Positions 6,682-14,971 of a stretch of 64,000 bases of DNA are shown one piece after another. Within the stretch, counting starts at the first letter, position 1, and every line of letters starts with the position of its first letter. Position numbers and translations under genes: made by a program. The notes below the pieces were generated by a model. The model made no database searches. It was not told the origin of the DNA and saw only the letters and a program-made list of their open reading frames with translations. The stretch comes from CAUZIZ01 sp965222655. Its GTDB lineage: Bacteria; Acidobacteriota; UBA6911; RPQK01; JAJDTT01. The stretch spans positions 186,001-250,000 of the forward strand of contig CBDCUP010000021.1 in assembly GCA_965222655.1 (NCBI GenBank), given 5' to 3'.

Positions 6682-8496
6682 GTGTACCGAAAAGTGTTGC
6701 CTGCCTGTTTGACTTTCCTGGTCGTGGTCACGTTTTCGATTTCCAACTGGTCTCTCTTGATCGCGCAGGATGCCAAACGGGTTTTCCGCGCAGGCGCAGC
6801 CACCAGCAACATTACTCCGCCGTTGGGTGAGTCGATTGTGGGCGGTTGGAAGCCGTATCCGGCCACCCAGATCCATGACGAGCTCTACGCGCGCTGCCTG
6901 GTTCTAGATGACGGCAAGGTGAAAGTGGGAATTGTCCTGTGCGACAACGTAGGAATTCCCAGAGAGGTCTTCGAACTGGCCAAGAATCAGGTCCGGGAAG
7001 CCACCGGCTTGCCCAGTTCGCACCTGCTGATGGCTGCGACTCACACCCACTCGGCCACGACCGCTCGTGGTTCCAGCAAGATGATCGAGCAGAGCGGACT
7101 GAGGGAGTATCAGAAGTTCCTGGCCAACCGCATCTCAGATGGGGTCCGTCGAGCGCTGGCCCAGCTGGAGCCGGCTCGAATCGGTTTGGGAAGCGTGGAT
7201 GAGCCCTCCGAAGTGTTCAACCGTCGTTGGCATGTGCAGGATTCGGCGCTGCTGTCGAATCCCTTCGGCGGCACCGATCAGGTACGCATGAATCCCCCGC
7301 GAGGGAATCCGGACTTGCTGCGTCCGGCGGGACCGACTGATCCCCAGATCGCTTTTCTCTCGGTGCAGAGTGTCGACGGGCGTCCCATCGCGCTGCTGGC
7401 AAACTACTCGCTGCACTACGTGGGTGGGGTCGGTGCCGGCGAGGTATCCGCGGATTACTTTGGATACTTTGCAGAGTTCATTGAAGGCAAGCTTGGGGCG
7501 AAGGATCAGACACCGCCATTCGTCGGAATGCTCTCGAACGGGACCAGTGGCGACATCAACAATATCGATTTCCGCAAGAAGAATCCGGGGAGGGCACCCT
7601 ATGAGAAAATGCAGGAGGTCGCTCAAAAAATTGCCAGTCGTGTTCATGAAGCGCATCAGCGCCTCGTCTTTCAGGATTGGGTTCCGCTGTCCGCGGCCGA
7701 ATCGGAGCTGCTGCTTCGGGTGAGAAAACCAACGCGAGACATGCTCGAGCATTTCGCGAGAGTTGCTACGAATACGAACCAAGCCGCACCGGGCCACGTT
7801 CGCACAGGCATCTATGCCGAACGAATCGCGCTGCTGAAAGAAGCGCCCGAGGAGATTCGCGTGCCCTTGCAGACGGTTGGTATAGGGTCCCTTGGCATCG
7901 CAGCAATCCCCTTCGAGACCTTCGTGGAGATCGGTCTGGAGCTGAAAGACCGCAGTCCCTTCCAGCAGACCTTCGCCATCGAGCTGGCCAACGGCTCCTA
8001 CGGTTACCTGCCGACGCCCCAACAGCACAAACTGGGCGGCTACGAGACCTGGCTGGGGACGAACTTCGTCGAGTACGAGGCATCAACGAAGATCGTCAAT
8101 ACGCTGCTGGGTTTGTTTGAGGGGCTGCCCAAGAACAGGACAAGAAGCATGGCAAAGGCGTTCCATCACATCGGCCTTCCCACCCGAGATCGTCAGCCAG
8201 ACGAAGTCTATGTTGAAGACACCAAGGTCTGGGTTACCGATCCGGCAGATCATCCCTACCGCATTGAGTTTCTCCGCTACGAGGAAGACTCACCTGTCAC
8301 CGGCCCCATCCACGACCTGCCTCACGTCGCCTATCGGGTCGACGACATTACTGTGGCGCTCAGAGGCAAGAAGATGCTCCTGGAAGCATTTATCCCCATG
8401 CCCGGCCTGACAGTAGCTTTTTTCGAAGAGGACGGGGCCGTCATCGAGTATATGCAGTTTGAAGGGGGTGCCACCGAGTTCGACGATCTGAAATAA
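6682..8496 (+). CDS. Neutral-ceramidase-like secreted protein fused to a VOC (glyoxalase-fold) domain
   Basis: GTG start at 6682 behind GAAGGAG. Residues 1-30 form a signal peptide. About 35-455 match the N-terminal catalytic domain of neutral/alkaline ceramidase-like proteins: FRAGAATSNITPPLG, the metal-binding AATHTHSA near 112-119, and a late ELANGSYGYLPT block. From Met490 (8149-8151) the sequence becomes a separate domain, MAKAFHHIGLPT...EYMQFEG, typical of VOC/glyoxalase-fold proteins that normally stand alone. An AGGA lies 8 nt before that Met, where a ribosome site for a separate VOC gene would sit, so the fusion may be recent, by stop loss or deletion. The VOC part would be exported with the ceramidase part. 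Substrate unknown. Confidence 0.7.
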   Translation: MYRKVLPACLTFLVVVTFSISNWSLLIAQDAKRVFRAGAATSNITPPLGESIVGGWKPYPATQIHDELYARCLVLDDGKVKVGIVLCDNVGIPREVFELAKNQVREATGLPSSHLLMAATHTHSATTARGSSKMIEQSGLREYQKFLANRISDGVRRALAQLEPARIGLGSVDEPSEVFNRRWHVQDSALLSNPFGGTDQVRMNPPRGNPDLLRPAGPTDPQIAFLSVQSVDGRPIALLANYSLHYVGGVGAGEVSADYFGYFAEFIEGKLGAKDQTPPFVGMLSNGTSGDINNIDFRKKNPGRAPYEKMQEVAQKIASRVHEAHQRLVFQDWVPLSAAESELLLRVRKPTRDMLEHFARVATNTNQAAPGHVRTGIYAERIALLKEAPEEIRVPLQTVGIGSLGIAAIPFETFVEIGLELKDRSPFQQTFAIELANGSYGYLPTPQQHKLGGYETWLGTNFVEYEASTKIVNTLLGLFEGLPKNRTRSMAKAFHHIGLPTRDRQPDEVYVEDTKVWVTDPADHPYRIEFLRYEEDSPVTGPIHDLPHVAYRVDDITVALRGKKMLLEAFIPMPGLTVAFFEEDGAVIEYMQFEGGATEFDDLK

Positions 8497-8521
8497 GGGT
8501 TCGCTCTCACCGGTTGGTTTA

Positions 8522-9454
8522 TCAGAGCAGGCTCGCCAAGGTCACTTCACCTTGCTGGGCAAGGGAACGCTTACCCGCCTCGAGTGCTGCGATGACTTCG
8601 ACTTCTTCCTCGATCGGCACCGATTCTTTTCCCGTCTTGACGTATTCCAGAACCGCCTTCAGCAGATACCAGTAGAGATCCTGAAGATCGGGCTTTACCG
8701 TCTGCCAGCCTTTTTGGCCAAACAGGCTGATTTGATATCCGGATCGTATCCACTGGCGCTCTCCCACCATCAAGACGACGTCACGATGATCCTCGAATCG
8801 GATACGAACGATGTTCAGACCGGGTTGGCCGACATTGACCGCCGAGACGGCCCCGCCTCCCAGTACTGCATAGATCATCGAGCGCGCGTGGATTCCGTAG
8901 TAGACGAGTTCATTGGCGCAGATGGCTTGGGCCAGGTAGATGGGGCCCAACTCCGGCAGTTGATTGCGCAGTTTGACAATATCGGGAACAAACCTGAGGG
9001 AACTGGCGGACATGAACGGAGTTCCGGTCTCACGAGCGACACCAGCAACAGCCTTTGCCTTGCTGGCAGTCATCGCCAATGGCTTGTCACAAAAGGTGGG
9101 AATGCCTTGCTTCAGCGGATGAATCGCATACTTCGATTGCTCGCCCGATCCGTCGTCGATAAGGATCGCTAGATCAACGCCGTCGGCGCATTCTTCTGGT
9201 GTTTCGCAGACGGTCGGAATGTCGCAGGCGCTGGCGAGACGCTCGGCCCACACTCTTTCCTTGTCCCACACCTTCACCACCTTGGCTCCCTCGATCCGTT
9301 TCTTCGCTCGAACGAAAGTCCATTCGTGTTTGTCGACTTCCGATTCGTCGAATCCGTTGAAGGTGGAAGCGAAGGCCGTTCCGTGATTGGAACCGGGCCG
9401 GAGCGGTTTATCCAGGTAACGGTAGGTGGCTGCTGAGATGAGACCTATACGCAT
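8522..9454 (-). CDS. Gfo/Idh/MocA-family oxidoreductase (divergent)
   Basis: 310-aa protein with an N-terminal Rossmann-like half, a CDKPLA motif (the family's E/D-K-P, near 121-126) and a C-terminal beta half ending EVIAALEAGKRSLAQQGEVT. The usual GxGxxG loop is replaced by GLISAATYRYLDKP, and a long DESEVDKHEWTFVRAK insert follows, as in a subgroup linked to sugar catabolism clusters. NAD(P) binding is inferred from the family. The gene is convergent with the ceramidase-VOC gene and divergent from the next Gfo/Idh/MocA gene across 330 bp, which suggests a shared regulatory region. Substrate cannot be told from sequence. Confidence 0.75.
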   Translation of the reverse strand: MRIGLISAATYRYLDKPLRPGSNHGTAFASTFNGFDESEVDKHEWTFVRAKKRIEGAKVVKVWDKERVWAERLASACDIPTVCETPEECADGVDLAILIDDGSGEQSKYAIHPLKQGIPTFCDKPLAMTASKAKAVAGVARETGTPFMSASSLRFVPDIVKLRNQLPELGPIYLAQAICANELVYYGIHARSMIYAVLGGGAVSAVNVGQPGLNIVRIRFEDHRDVVLMVGERQWIRSGYQISLFGQKGWQTVKPDLQDLYWYLLKAVLEYVKTGKESVPIEEEVEVIAALEAGKRSLAQQGEVTLASLL

Positions 9455-9787
9455 GTTCGAATGCTACATCAATTGCGGTATCAAGGCAGGATCCGGAGCT
9501 GCAGGCAGACCCGTTTTTGCCTGCGGCGAATCTGCTTCGGCTCCAGTTTTTCCGCGCGGAGCGCCTGCTTGACGAGTTGGGACTCAGCGAACTATTCTGC
9601 CACAACGAAAGAGGGCACCACTGATCTGAGACTTAAGCCAGGTTCAAATATGATTTCGTTGGAACAGGATTTACACCTTCGGTGTAGACGATGGCCTCTG
9701 AAGTCATTCAAAGGTTCCATCTGACTGACCCAGGGGCTACGGCTGCGACCAATCTGAAACCTGAGAACTGCAACGACAAGAGACACC
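9455..9787. other. Divergent intergenic region between two Gfo/Idh/MocA genes
   Basis: 333 bp between divergently transcribed oxidoreductase genes. It should contain both promoters, but I cannot assign boxes with confidence. A short GC-rich stretch (9490-9580) has overlapping ORFs on both strands without recognisable content. Confidence 0.35.
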
Positions 9788-10789
9788 ATGGAAAAAGTAA
9801 AACACGGAGTCATCGGTCTGGGCTGGTTTGGAGAGAAGCATCTGGAAGCCCTCGTCGGCAATCCAGGAGCACAGATCTACGCCCTCTGCACCCGCAACAG
9901 CGAGCGTCTCGCCGAGGTCGCCGAACGTTTCCAGCCGCAAAAGACCTTCAGCGACTATCGGAAGATGTTGGAGGATTCCCAACTCGACAGCGTCAGCATC
10001 ACGACCATGTGGGATCAGCATCGCGACCCCGCCGTAGCCGCGCTCGAAGCGGGCAAACACGTCTTCCTGGAGAAGCCCATGGCCTCGACCGTAGTGGATT
10101 GCCAGAAAATTGTCGACGCGGCCGCCGCTTCGTCCACCAAGTTCATGGTGGGTCACATCTGCCGCTTCAACCCTCGTTACGCGGCCGCAAAACAGGCGCT
10201 GGACCAGGGGAAGCTGGGCCGGATCGTCTCCTTCTACGCCCGTCGCAATCTCCCCGCCTGGATCGGTTCTCAGGTGCTGGACAAGATCGGTCCGATCATT
10301 GGGGATGGTGTTCACGACACCGATCTCATGCTCTGGTTCAGCGGAGCCAAGATCGTCAGCGCCTACGCTCAGACGGTCGCAGTTCACGGCCATAAGTATC
10401 CGGACGTCGGGCATGCGATGTACCGGTTCGACAGTGGAGCCACCGGCGTGATTGAGGATGTATGGTGTTTGCCCGAGAAAACCCCTTTTCAGATTGATGA
10501 GCGCATGGAGATCATCGGTACGGAGGGTTCGATTCAAGTCCATGACACCCATCCGAATCTGACTATCGTTGACGCGGAGGGTGTCCGCTGCCCGGATACG
10601 ACCTACTGGCCGGACATCCACGGCGCCTGTTCGGGAGCGCTTCGCGAAGAGTTGAACTACTTTGTCCGCAGCATCGTCGATGACACCCCGATCGAGGTGA
10701 TTACGCCCCAGGAGTCTCTCGAGGCAGTGCGAGCCTGCCTGGCCGCCGAAGAATCCGCCAGAACCGGGGAGGTTGTGAAGTTGGCGTAA
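9788..10789 (+). CDS. Gfo/Idh/MocA-family NAD(P)-dependent dehydrogenase
   Basis: 333 aa, full length for the family. GVIGLGWFGEKH (8-18) is the dinucleotide loop, FLEKPMA (93-99) carries the catalytic Lys96, and DGVHDTDLMLW supplies the histidine-containing active-site helix. The second half is the alpha/beta substrate and dimer domain. Such enzymes oxidise or reduce sugars, sugar acids or inositols in the cytoplasm, and the closest-looking relatives are UDP-GlcNAc 3-dehydrogenase and myo-inositol dehydrogenase types. It sits head to head with another family member, so the two may act on successive products of the sulfatase/ceramidase cluster. That link is inference. Confidence 0.85.
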   Translation: MEKVKHGVIGLGWFGEKHLEALVGNPGAQIYALCTRNSERLAEVAERFQPQKTFSDYRKMLEDSQLDSVSITTMWDQHRDPAVAALEAGKHVFLEKPMASTVVDCQKIVDAAAASSTKFMVGHICRFNPRYAAAKQALDQGKLGRIVSFYARRNLPAWIGSQVLDKIGPIIGDGVHDTDLMLWFSGAKIVSAYAQTVAVHGHKYPDVGHAMYRFDSGATGVIEDVWCLPEKTPFQIDERMEIIGTEGSIQVHDTHPNLTIVDAEGVRCPDTTYWPDIHGACSGALREELNYFVRSIVDDTPIEVITPQESLEAVRACLAAEESARTGEVVKLA

Positions 10790-10840
10790 CTTCCAGTCTT
10801 CATGAAGTTATTTCTGGGCTTACCTTCCTCAGTCAATAGC

Positions 10841-10892
10841 AAGCACCAAGACACAAGATACAAACAAACTCCAAATTCCAAGCATCAAATTG
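10841..10892 (+). repeat. Dispersed intergenic repeat, CACCAAG/ACAAACAAGCTCC type (copy 2)
   Basis: Contains AAGCACCAAGACACAAGAT, then ACAAACAAACTCCAAATTCC, then AAGCATCAAATTGC. It matches, in opposite orientation, the words at 4395-4437 and 22145-22177. Confidence 0.65.
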
Positions 10893-11056
10893 CAAAGAAT
10901 CGGATCTGACGCTAGCCCCAACTCGTGGGTCGCTTTGAGCTCAGGTCGATTTTGCAAGATACGAGATCCGTCTTGCAACGGGGCCCATTGGCCGCCTGTA
11001 GTGGCAAAGAGAGTTCATGAAACCCCCGCGTCACGGACAACAGGGAGGCACCACCA

Positions 11057-11114
11057 GCGAGGTCAATCCCAACGGGATTGCGTCTGTTAGCCCAGGGTTT
11101 CCGAACCCTGGGAA
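11057..11114 (+). repeat. Dispersed paired hairpin repeat (AATCCC-GGGATT plus CCCAGGG-CCCTGGG)
   Basis: Two adjacent palindromes, CAATCCCAACGGGATTG and CCCAGGGTTTCCGAACCCTG, separated by GCGTCTGTTAG. The same pair occurs in reverse order and orientation at 37793-37848, and variants at 14757-14812 and 36224-36263. Confidence 0.7.
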
Positions 11115-11188
11115 AGAAAAGACAGGAACTCCAACCCTGTAAGGGTTGTGGCCTCAGTGATTTACACGAGTAATCGAGCCTTTCGATG

Positions 11189-12626
11189 TAGCTCCCGATG
11201 CATAGGTAACAATATCTCCCGGGCACATAGGTAACACTTTTGGAGTCTTGGAGTTTCATTCTTCGGTTGGTGTATCTCGTCGTAGAAGCGGTGGTAACTG
11301 TGGGAAACTCCGTCCGGAGGAGTTTCCACAGCGCGGCAGTTTCCACGGCTTCCGGGTCGTGTCTGTTCACGGTTGCTGACCTTCTGTCGTGGGTTTGCGT
11401 CGCAATCGTTTGGCCGGAAGCACCCGGCCCTTGCGTTCATCGAAGAGGCCGAGCTCCAGGTGCTCAAAGTAAACGGCCCACTGTCCCTCTGCCACCGGCT
11501 TTAAGCCAATCTGCTGACCCCAGAGGGTCTCCGTCAAGCGAATGTCCTGGTTTTTCCATTTGATTTGACCGCCCTTACGCACCACTCGTTTCTCCCACTC
11601 ATCGGGATACCCTCTTGGCTCCGGCAAGCGGGAAGGATACTCCCGAGCCGCCGGCTGGTAGAAGAGCGCTGGCGGCCTCTGACCCAACGATTCATGGGGA
11701 CGCTCCTCGTTGTATTCCCGACAAAAGGCTTCAAAGGCCCTCTGCTGGGCGGCGAGATTCGCTCGCGGTGGCTGGGCCGTGGCTTCCTTCAGGGTCCGAT
11801 GCATCCGTTCATGGCGGCCGTTCTGTTGCGGGCAACCCGGTTCGATGCGTTGCAATTCAATCCCCAAGCGGACCCACCACACCGCCAGTGCACTGAGCCC
11901 TCCTAGGGCCGTCGTCGCAAACGGCGGTCCCTTGTCCGTGCGCATCGACTCGGGCAGCCCATACTCTCGGAAGGCCTTGATAAACAGCGGTTTGACCGTG
12001 AGGAATCCCGTCGCGCCCCCCAGCCCTTGGCAGCACAACAAGTAGCGGCTGTGGGCATCACTGATCGTCAAGGGCGTGCACTTGCGGCCGTTGCTGGTCC
12101 GAAACCAGCCCTTGAAATCCGCACACCACACGGCATTGGCCTCTCGACAATCCTTGAAGGGCTGCTCCGTCGGCACCGCTCGCCGTCGTCTTTTGGCCAC
12201 CTCACTCAAACCGTGGCGTCTGAGCATCCCGCTCACCGTGCTCTCGGCCGGGCACCGATCCGCTCCCACCGCCTCCTGGAGTTTGACCCACAACTTCGGC
12301 GCTCCCCACAAGGGCCAACGGGCCTTCAACTCTAAAAGCTTCCTCTCGATCTTTTCTTCCACCGCGTTGGGATGGCTGTGGGGCGCACGCGACCGATCCT
12401 CCAGCCCCGACCACCCTTCTATTTCGTATCGCCTAATCCACTTGTACACCGTCCCCCGACTCACCCCATAGGCCTGCGATAACTCCGTAATTCCATAGTC
12501 TCCCCCTAGATGTTCCGTCACCAGTTTCACTCGTTCGTTCATCACACAGGTCTCTTTCCATGGCATGACTCCTCTTGTAACCTATGTGCCTGGGAGAAAA
12601 TGTTACCCATGTGCCCGGAACATACC
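11189..12626 (-). mobile_element. Complete IS481-family insertion sequence with 6-bp target duplication
   Basis: The element spans an intact transposase gene and imperfect terminal inverted repeats. Each end carries two copies of a GGCACATAGGTAACA-like word, spaced by ACAatatCTCCC at the left end (11201-11236) and by its complement at the right (12575-12622). Direct repeats TCGATG at 11183-11188 and 12627-12632 look like a target-site duplication. The exact outer bases are uncertain by a few nucleotides because the ends are imperfect. It inserted just beyond the RT gene of a dead group II intron. Confidence 0.75.
11367..12566 (-). CDS. IS481-family DDE transposase
   Basis: 399 aa, full length. 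Residues 10-60 form a helix-turn-helix (GITELSQAYGVSRGTVYKWI), followed by a second HTH-like region. The RNase-H-like core has ANAVWCADFKGWF with the first Asp, RTDKGPPFA with the second, and a C-terminal GCPQQNGRHERMHRTLK carrying the catalytic Glu. The frame is uninterrupted and the inverted repeats are present, so it could be active. It is transcribed in the same direction as the adjacent intron RT. I place the start at the upstream methionine as given; the internal Met of MNERVKLV, eight codons in, is equally possible. Confidence 0.9.
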   Translation of the reverse strand: MPWKETCVMNERVKLVTEHLGGDYGITELSQAYGVSRGTVYKWIRRYEIEGWSGLEDRSRAPHSHPNAVEEKIERKLLELKARWPLWGAPKLWVKLQEAVGADRCPAESTVSGMLRRHGLSEVAKRRRRAVPTEQPFKDCREANAVWCADFKGWFRTSNGRKCTPLTISDAHSRYLLCCQGLGGATGFLTVKPLFIKAFREYGLPESMRTDKGPPFATTALGGLSALAVWWVRLGIELQRIEPGCPQQNGRHERMHRTLKEATAQPPRANLAAQQRAFEAFCREYNEERPHESLGQRPPALFYQPAAREYPSRLPEPRGYPDEWEKRVVRKGGQIKWKNQDIRLTETLWGQQIGLKPVAEGQWAVYFEHLELGLFDERKGRVLPAKRLRRKPTTEGQQP

Positions 12627-12632
12627 TCGATG

Positions 12633-14610
12633 ACGCACGCGGGTAAGAGACAGGCGGGGTTCCCGCCTGCCCCTCCCCGTTGTCGCGATGGGGTCTATTC
12701 CTCATATTTACCGGCGTGAGGGTCACTCACCGGGCGACCCCAAAGACGTTGCCCCAAGACGGGGAACGACGTAACAGACTTGGCCATAGGTGTTGCGATA
12801 GAGGCAGAAGCTTTCAAGGGTAAGCAAGCCGAGTTTTCGGCAGAAGAACCCCACCCTGAGTTTGCGATTGTCGTTGTAGTTCTTCCGCTTGAGCTTCATA
12901 CTCCGGAGTCGCAAACGGACCCAGGAGTCAAGCTTTTGGAAGAGCCAGCGATTGGTCGCGAACTCGGGGGCGAAGTACTGAGCCGTCCCCCTGATCACTC
13001 GGTTCAATTTCAGGATCGCCTCGGCATCGAGGTTGTGGTGACGAACGGTTAATTCCCGCACCTTATCCTTGAATTTCCGCTGGGACTTGTCGCGCATACG
13101 CCGGGAACGGGACGAGAGGAAAAAGCCAAGAAACTCATAGCCTTTTCCGAACGTCGTGATCCGGGTTTTCTCCGGACTCAGCCGTAGCTGAAGGGTTGCC
13201 AGCAGCAGCTGGACCAGTGCCAAGGCCTCTTGCGCCTGCCTTTCGGACCGGGTCAGGACGACGAAGTCGGCGGCGTACCGGGCGAATCGAAAACCCGCCC
13301 GGTCGAGGACCCAGTCCAGTTGGTTGAGGACGATGTTAGCCAGAAGAGGGGAAATCACCCCTCCTTGTGGCGTGCCGACCGTGGTCGGCTTGAAGACACC
13401 GTCCTCCATGACCCCGGCAGTGAGAAATCGTTGGAGAAGGCGAAGGATATTGCCGTCGGCAACCTTGTCGGCCACCAACTGCATAATGACGTCTTGTGGA
13501 ATGTTGTCGAAAAAGCCTTCAATATCGGCGTCGAGTACGGAGCCGTAGCCGGCGCCGTGAAGGGACAACACCCACTGGATCGCCTGTGACAGTTGCGTTT
13601 AGGACGAAACCCGAAGGAGGCTTCCTGAAAGAGCGGCTCGAAGATAGGTTCCAGCAGCCGTCGCAGGACTTCCTGGCCCACGCGGTCGCGGACCCCGGGA
13701 ATCCCGAGCGGCCGGGTCTTCTTCGTGTGAGGCCCCTTGGAGAGATGGACTCGGCGCAGCGGAACGGGTCGAAACTCGCCTGATTTGAGATCTTTCATCA
13801 GCGCGAGAAGATTTTGTTCGAGGTTGTCCTTGAACATCCCGATGCTGACCTTGTCCACCCCGGCGGCGCCTCGGTTGCGCTTGACTTTCTTAAAGGCGGC
13901 ACGCATGAGCTCGATCGTGATGCGACCGGTCAAGGAGTGCACTTTTCTGTTCTTCACCATGGTGTTCCTGTTCTGTTGCATCATCAGGTGAGGCGGATCG
14001 GAGATCTATCGGGTGTTTCTTAGCCAGGCCCCTGGGGGGTCTGTTTTCCCGGTTTGACCCGGACAAGAGCACGGGCCGACCCATTTGGGGGGCCACGGCC
14101 GAGACGCTAACTACCCAGACTCAGGATTCTTCCTCACCTCGTCTTCGGTTTGACCTTTCCTCCAGCCGAAACTGGAGTACTCCGGCTCTGCGGCAATCCC
14201 TAAAGCGGAGGCGGCTCAGGAAGCCTTCTCCGCACCACCGCATCATCCGTCGCCTTTCACCGGGGGCTTATAGCGCGGACTCACCCACAGGGGACGGCGG
14301 GGGACATTCACCGGTCATGACTCGAACCATTTTCCTCAGGCGGCGACAGGTATCACCCAAAGCAGTTCCAGAGAGATAACCACCTGTTCTCTCTGGAGAC
14401 GAGGTCAGGGAACCTCGCCAACGCTTCACTCAAGGGCGGTCGTTGGCGCTTTGCTCTAGGCCGAAGTGCCGTCTCCCGAAGTCTTCCTGCCTGGCCCCTT
14501 CGTGACGATCCCTTCTTCCGGTCCAGCCGTTGGGAGCGCCCTGGCTGCGTACCCCCGCTGGTTAATCGCGGAGTTCGAGCAGGAAGTTCTGTACGAGCGT
14601 GGACTCGCAC
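12633..14610 (-). mobile_element. Degenerate group II intron interrupted at its 3' side
   Basis: An RT/maturase gene lies on the minus strand, preceded by about 600 bp of structured, GC-rich sequence. Read on the minus strand the element appears to begin at 14610 with GTGCGAG, the consensus group II 5' end. No recognisable domain V hairpin was found between the RT stop (12723) and the IS481 target site, so the 3' catalytic part is missing or lies elsewhere. The encoded RT is also dead (see below). The 5' boundary is inferred from consensus only. Confidence 0.55.
12723..13984 (-). pseudogene. Group II intron reverse transcriptase/maturase, frameshifted and with a mutated YADD box
   Basis: Two overlapping ORFs make one RT. 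The upstream part starts at 13984 (KNRKVHSLTGRI..., GAAGVDKVSIGMF, FGFRPKRNCH) and the downstream part continues with QAIQWVLSLHGAGYGSVLDADI, GTPQGGVISPLLANIVL and a maturase X region (LDAEAILKLNRVIRGTAQYF). Joining needs one extra base: a C appears lost after the His codon near 13586. Independently, the catalytic box reads R-Y-A-A-D-F, with GCC at 13269-13271 where GAC for the first metal-binding Asp is expected. Either lesion would stop reverse transcription. The family reads RNA into DNA for intron retrohoming and aids splicing. This copy can do neither in full. Confidence 0.85.
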
Positions 14611-14971
14611 AGGTAGGCTTCGGCGTCTTGCCTCTCTTATCGCTTTATTTCCTCCTTTCCAAACGCCTCACCGTTTGTCTAACATGGTTTGACTTAGTTC
14701 GAGCCACTGCGGCTCATCGCACCCCTTCAGGGTTGGCTACAATCAATGCCGCGAGATACCCAGGGTTCGGAAACCCTGGGCTGGAAGACGGAATCCCTTC
14801 AGGATTCACCTCTTTGCGCCCTGCTCGGTGCCCTCAAGTCCCGTCATCCCCTCCGATTTGGAAAACGGCCAGACGGGCTCACGATCGGGAGGTCGAAGTG
14901 TCTGTCGCGGATTTCGTCGGACTGAAATTCCTCTTCCGCCAAGCTGGGCAGCACGCCTGGTGAGTGTTGCC
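13985..14971. other. Intron 5' ribozyme region and repeat-bearing intergenic DNA
   Basis: 13985-14610 is probably domains I-III of the dead group II intron read on the minus strand: structured, without plausible genes. 14611-14971 is the 3' flank of the DUF1552 gene and contains a hairpin repeat (14757-14812). ORFs here are shadows. Confidence 0.45.
14757..14812 (-). repeat. Dispersed paired hairpin repeat (variant copy)
   Basis: Contains CCCAGGGTTCGGAAACCCTG followed, after CTGGAAGACG, by GAATCCCTTCAGGATTC. Same two-palindrome architecture as 11057-11114 and 37793-37848 but with a diverged second palindrome. Confidence 0.65.

Larger units (their letters stand above)
10790..11188. other. Repeat-rich intergenic region before the IS481 element
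   Basis: 400 bp with no supported gene. It holds a CACCAAG-type dispersed repeat (10841-10892), the paired hairpin repeat at 11057-11114, and a smaller inverted word near 11129-11152 (CCAACCCTGTAAGGGTTG). Confidence 0.5.

Noticed and set aside
12723..13984. RT as part of a diversity-generating retroelement or retron.
   Set aside because: Motifs and the maturase X region are those of group II intron RTs, and there is no template/variable repeat pair or msr-msd structure.
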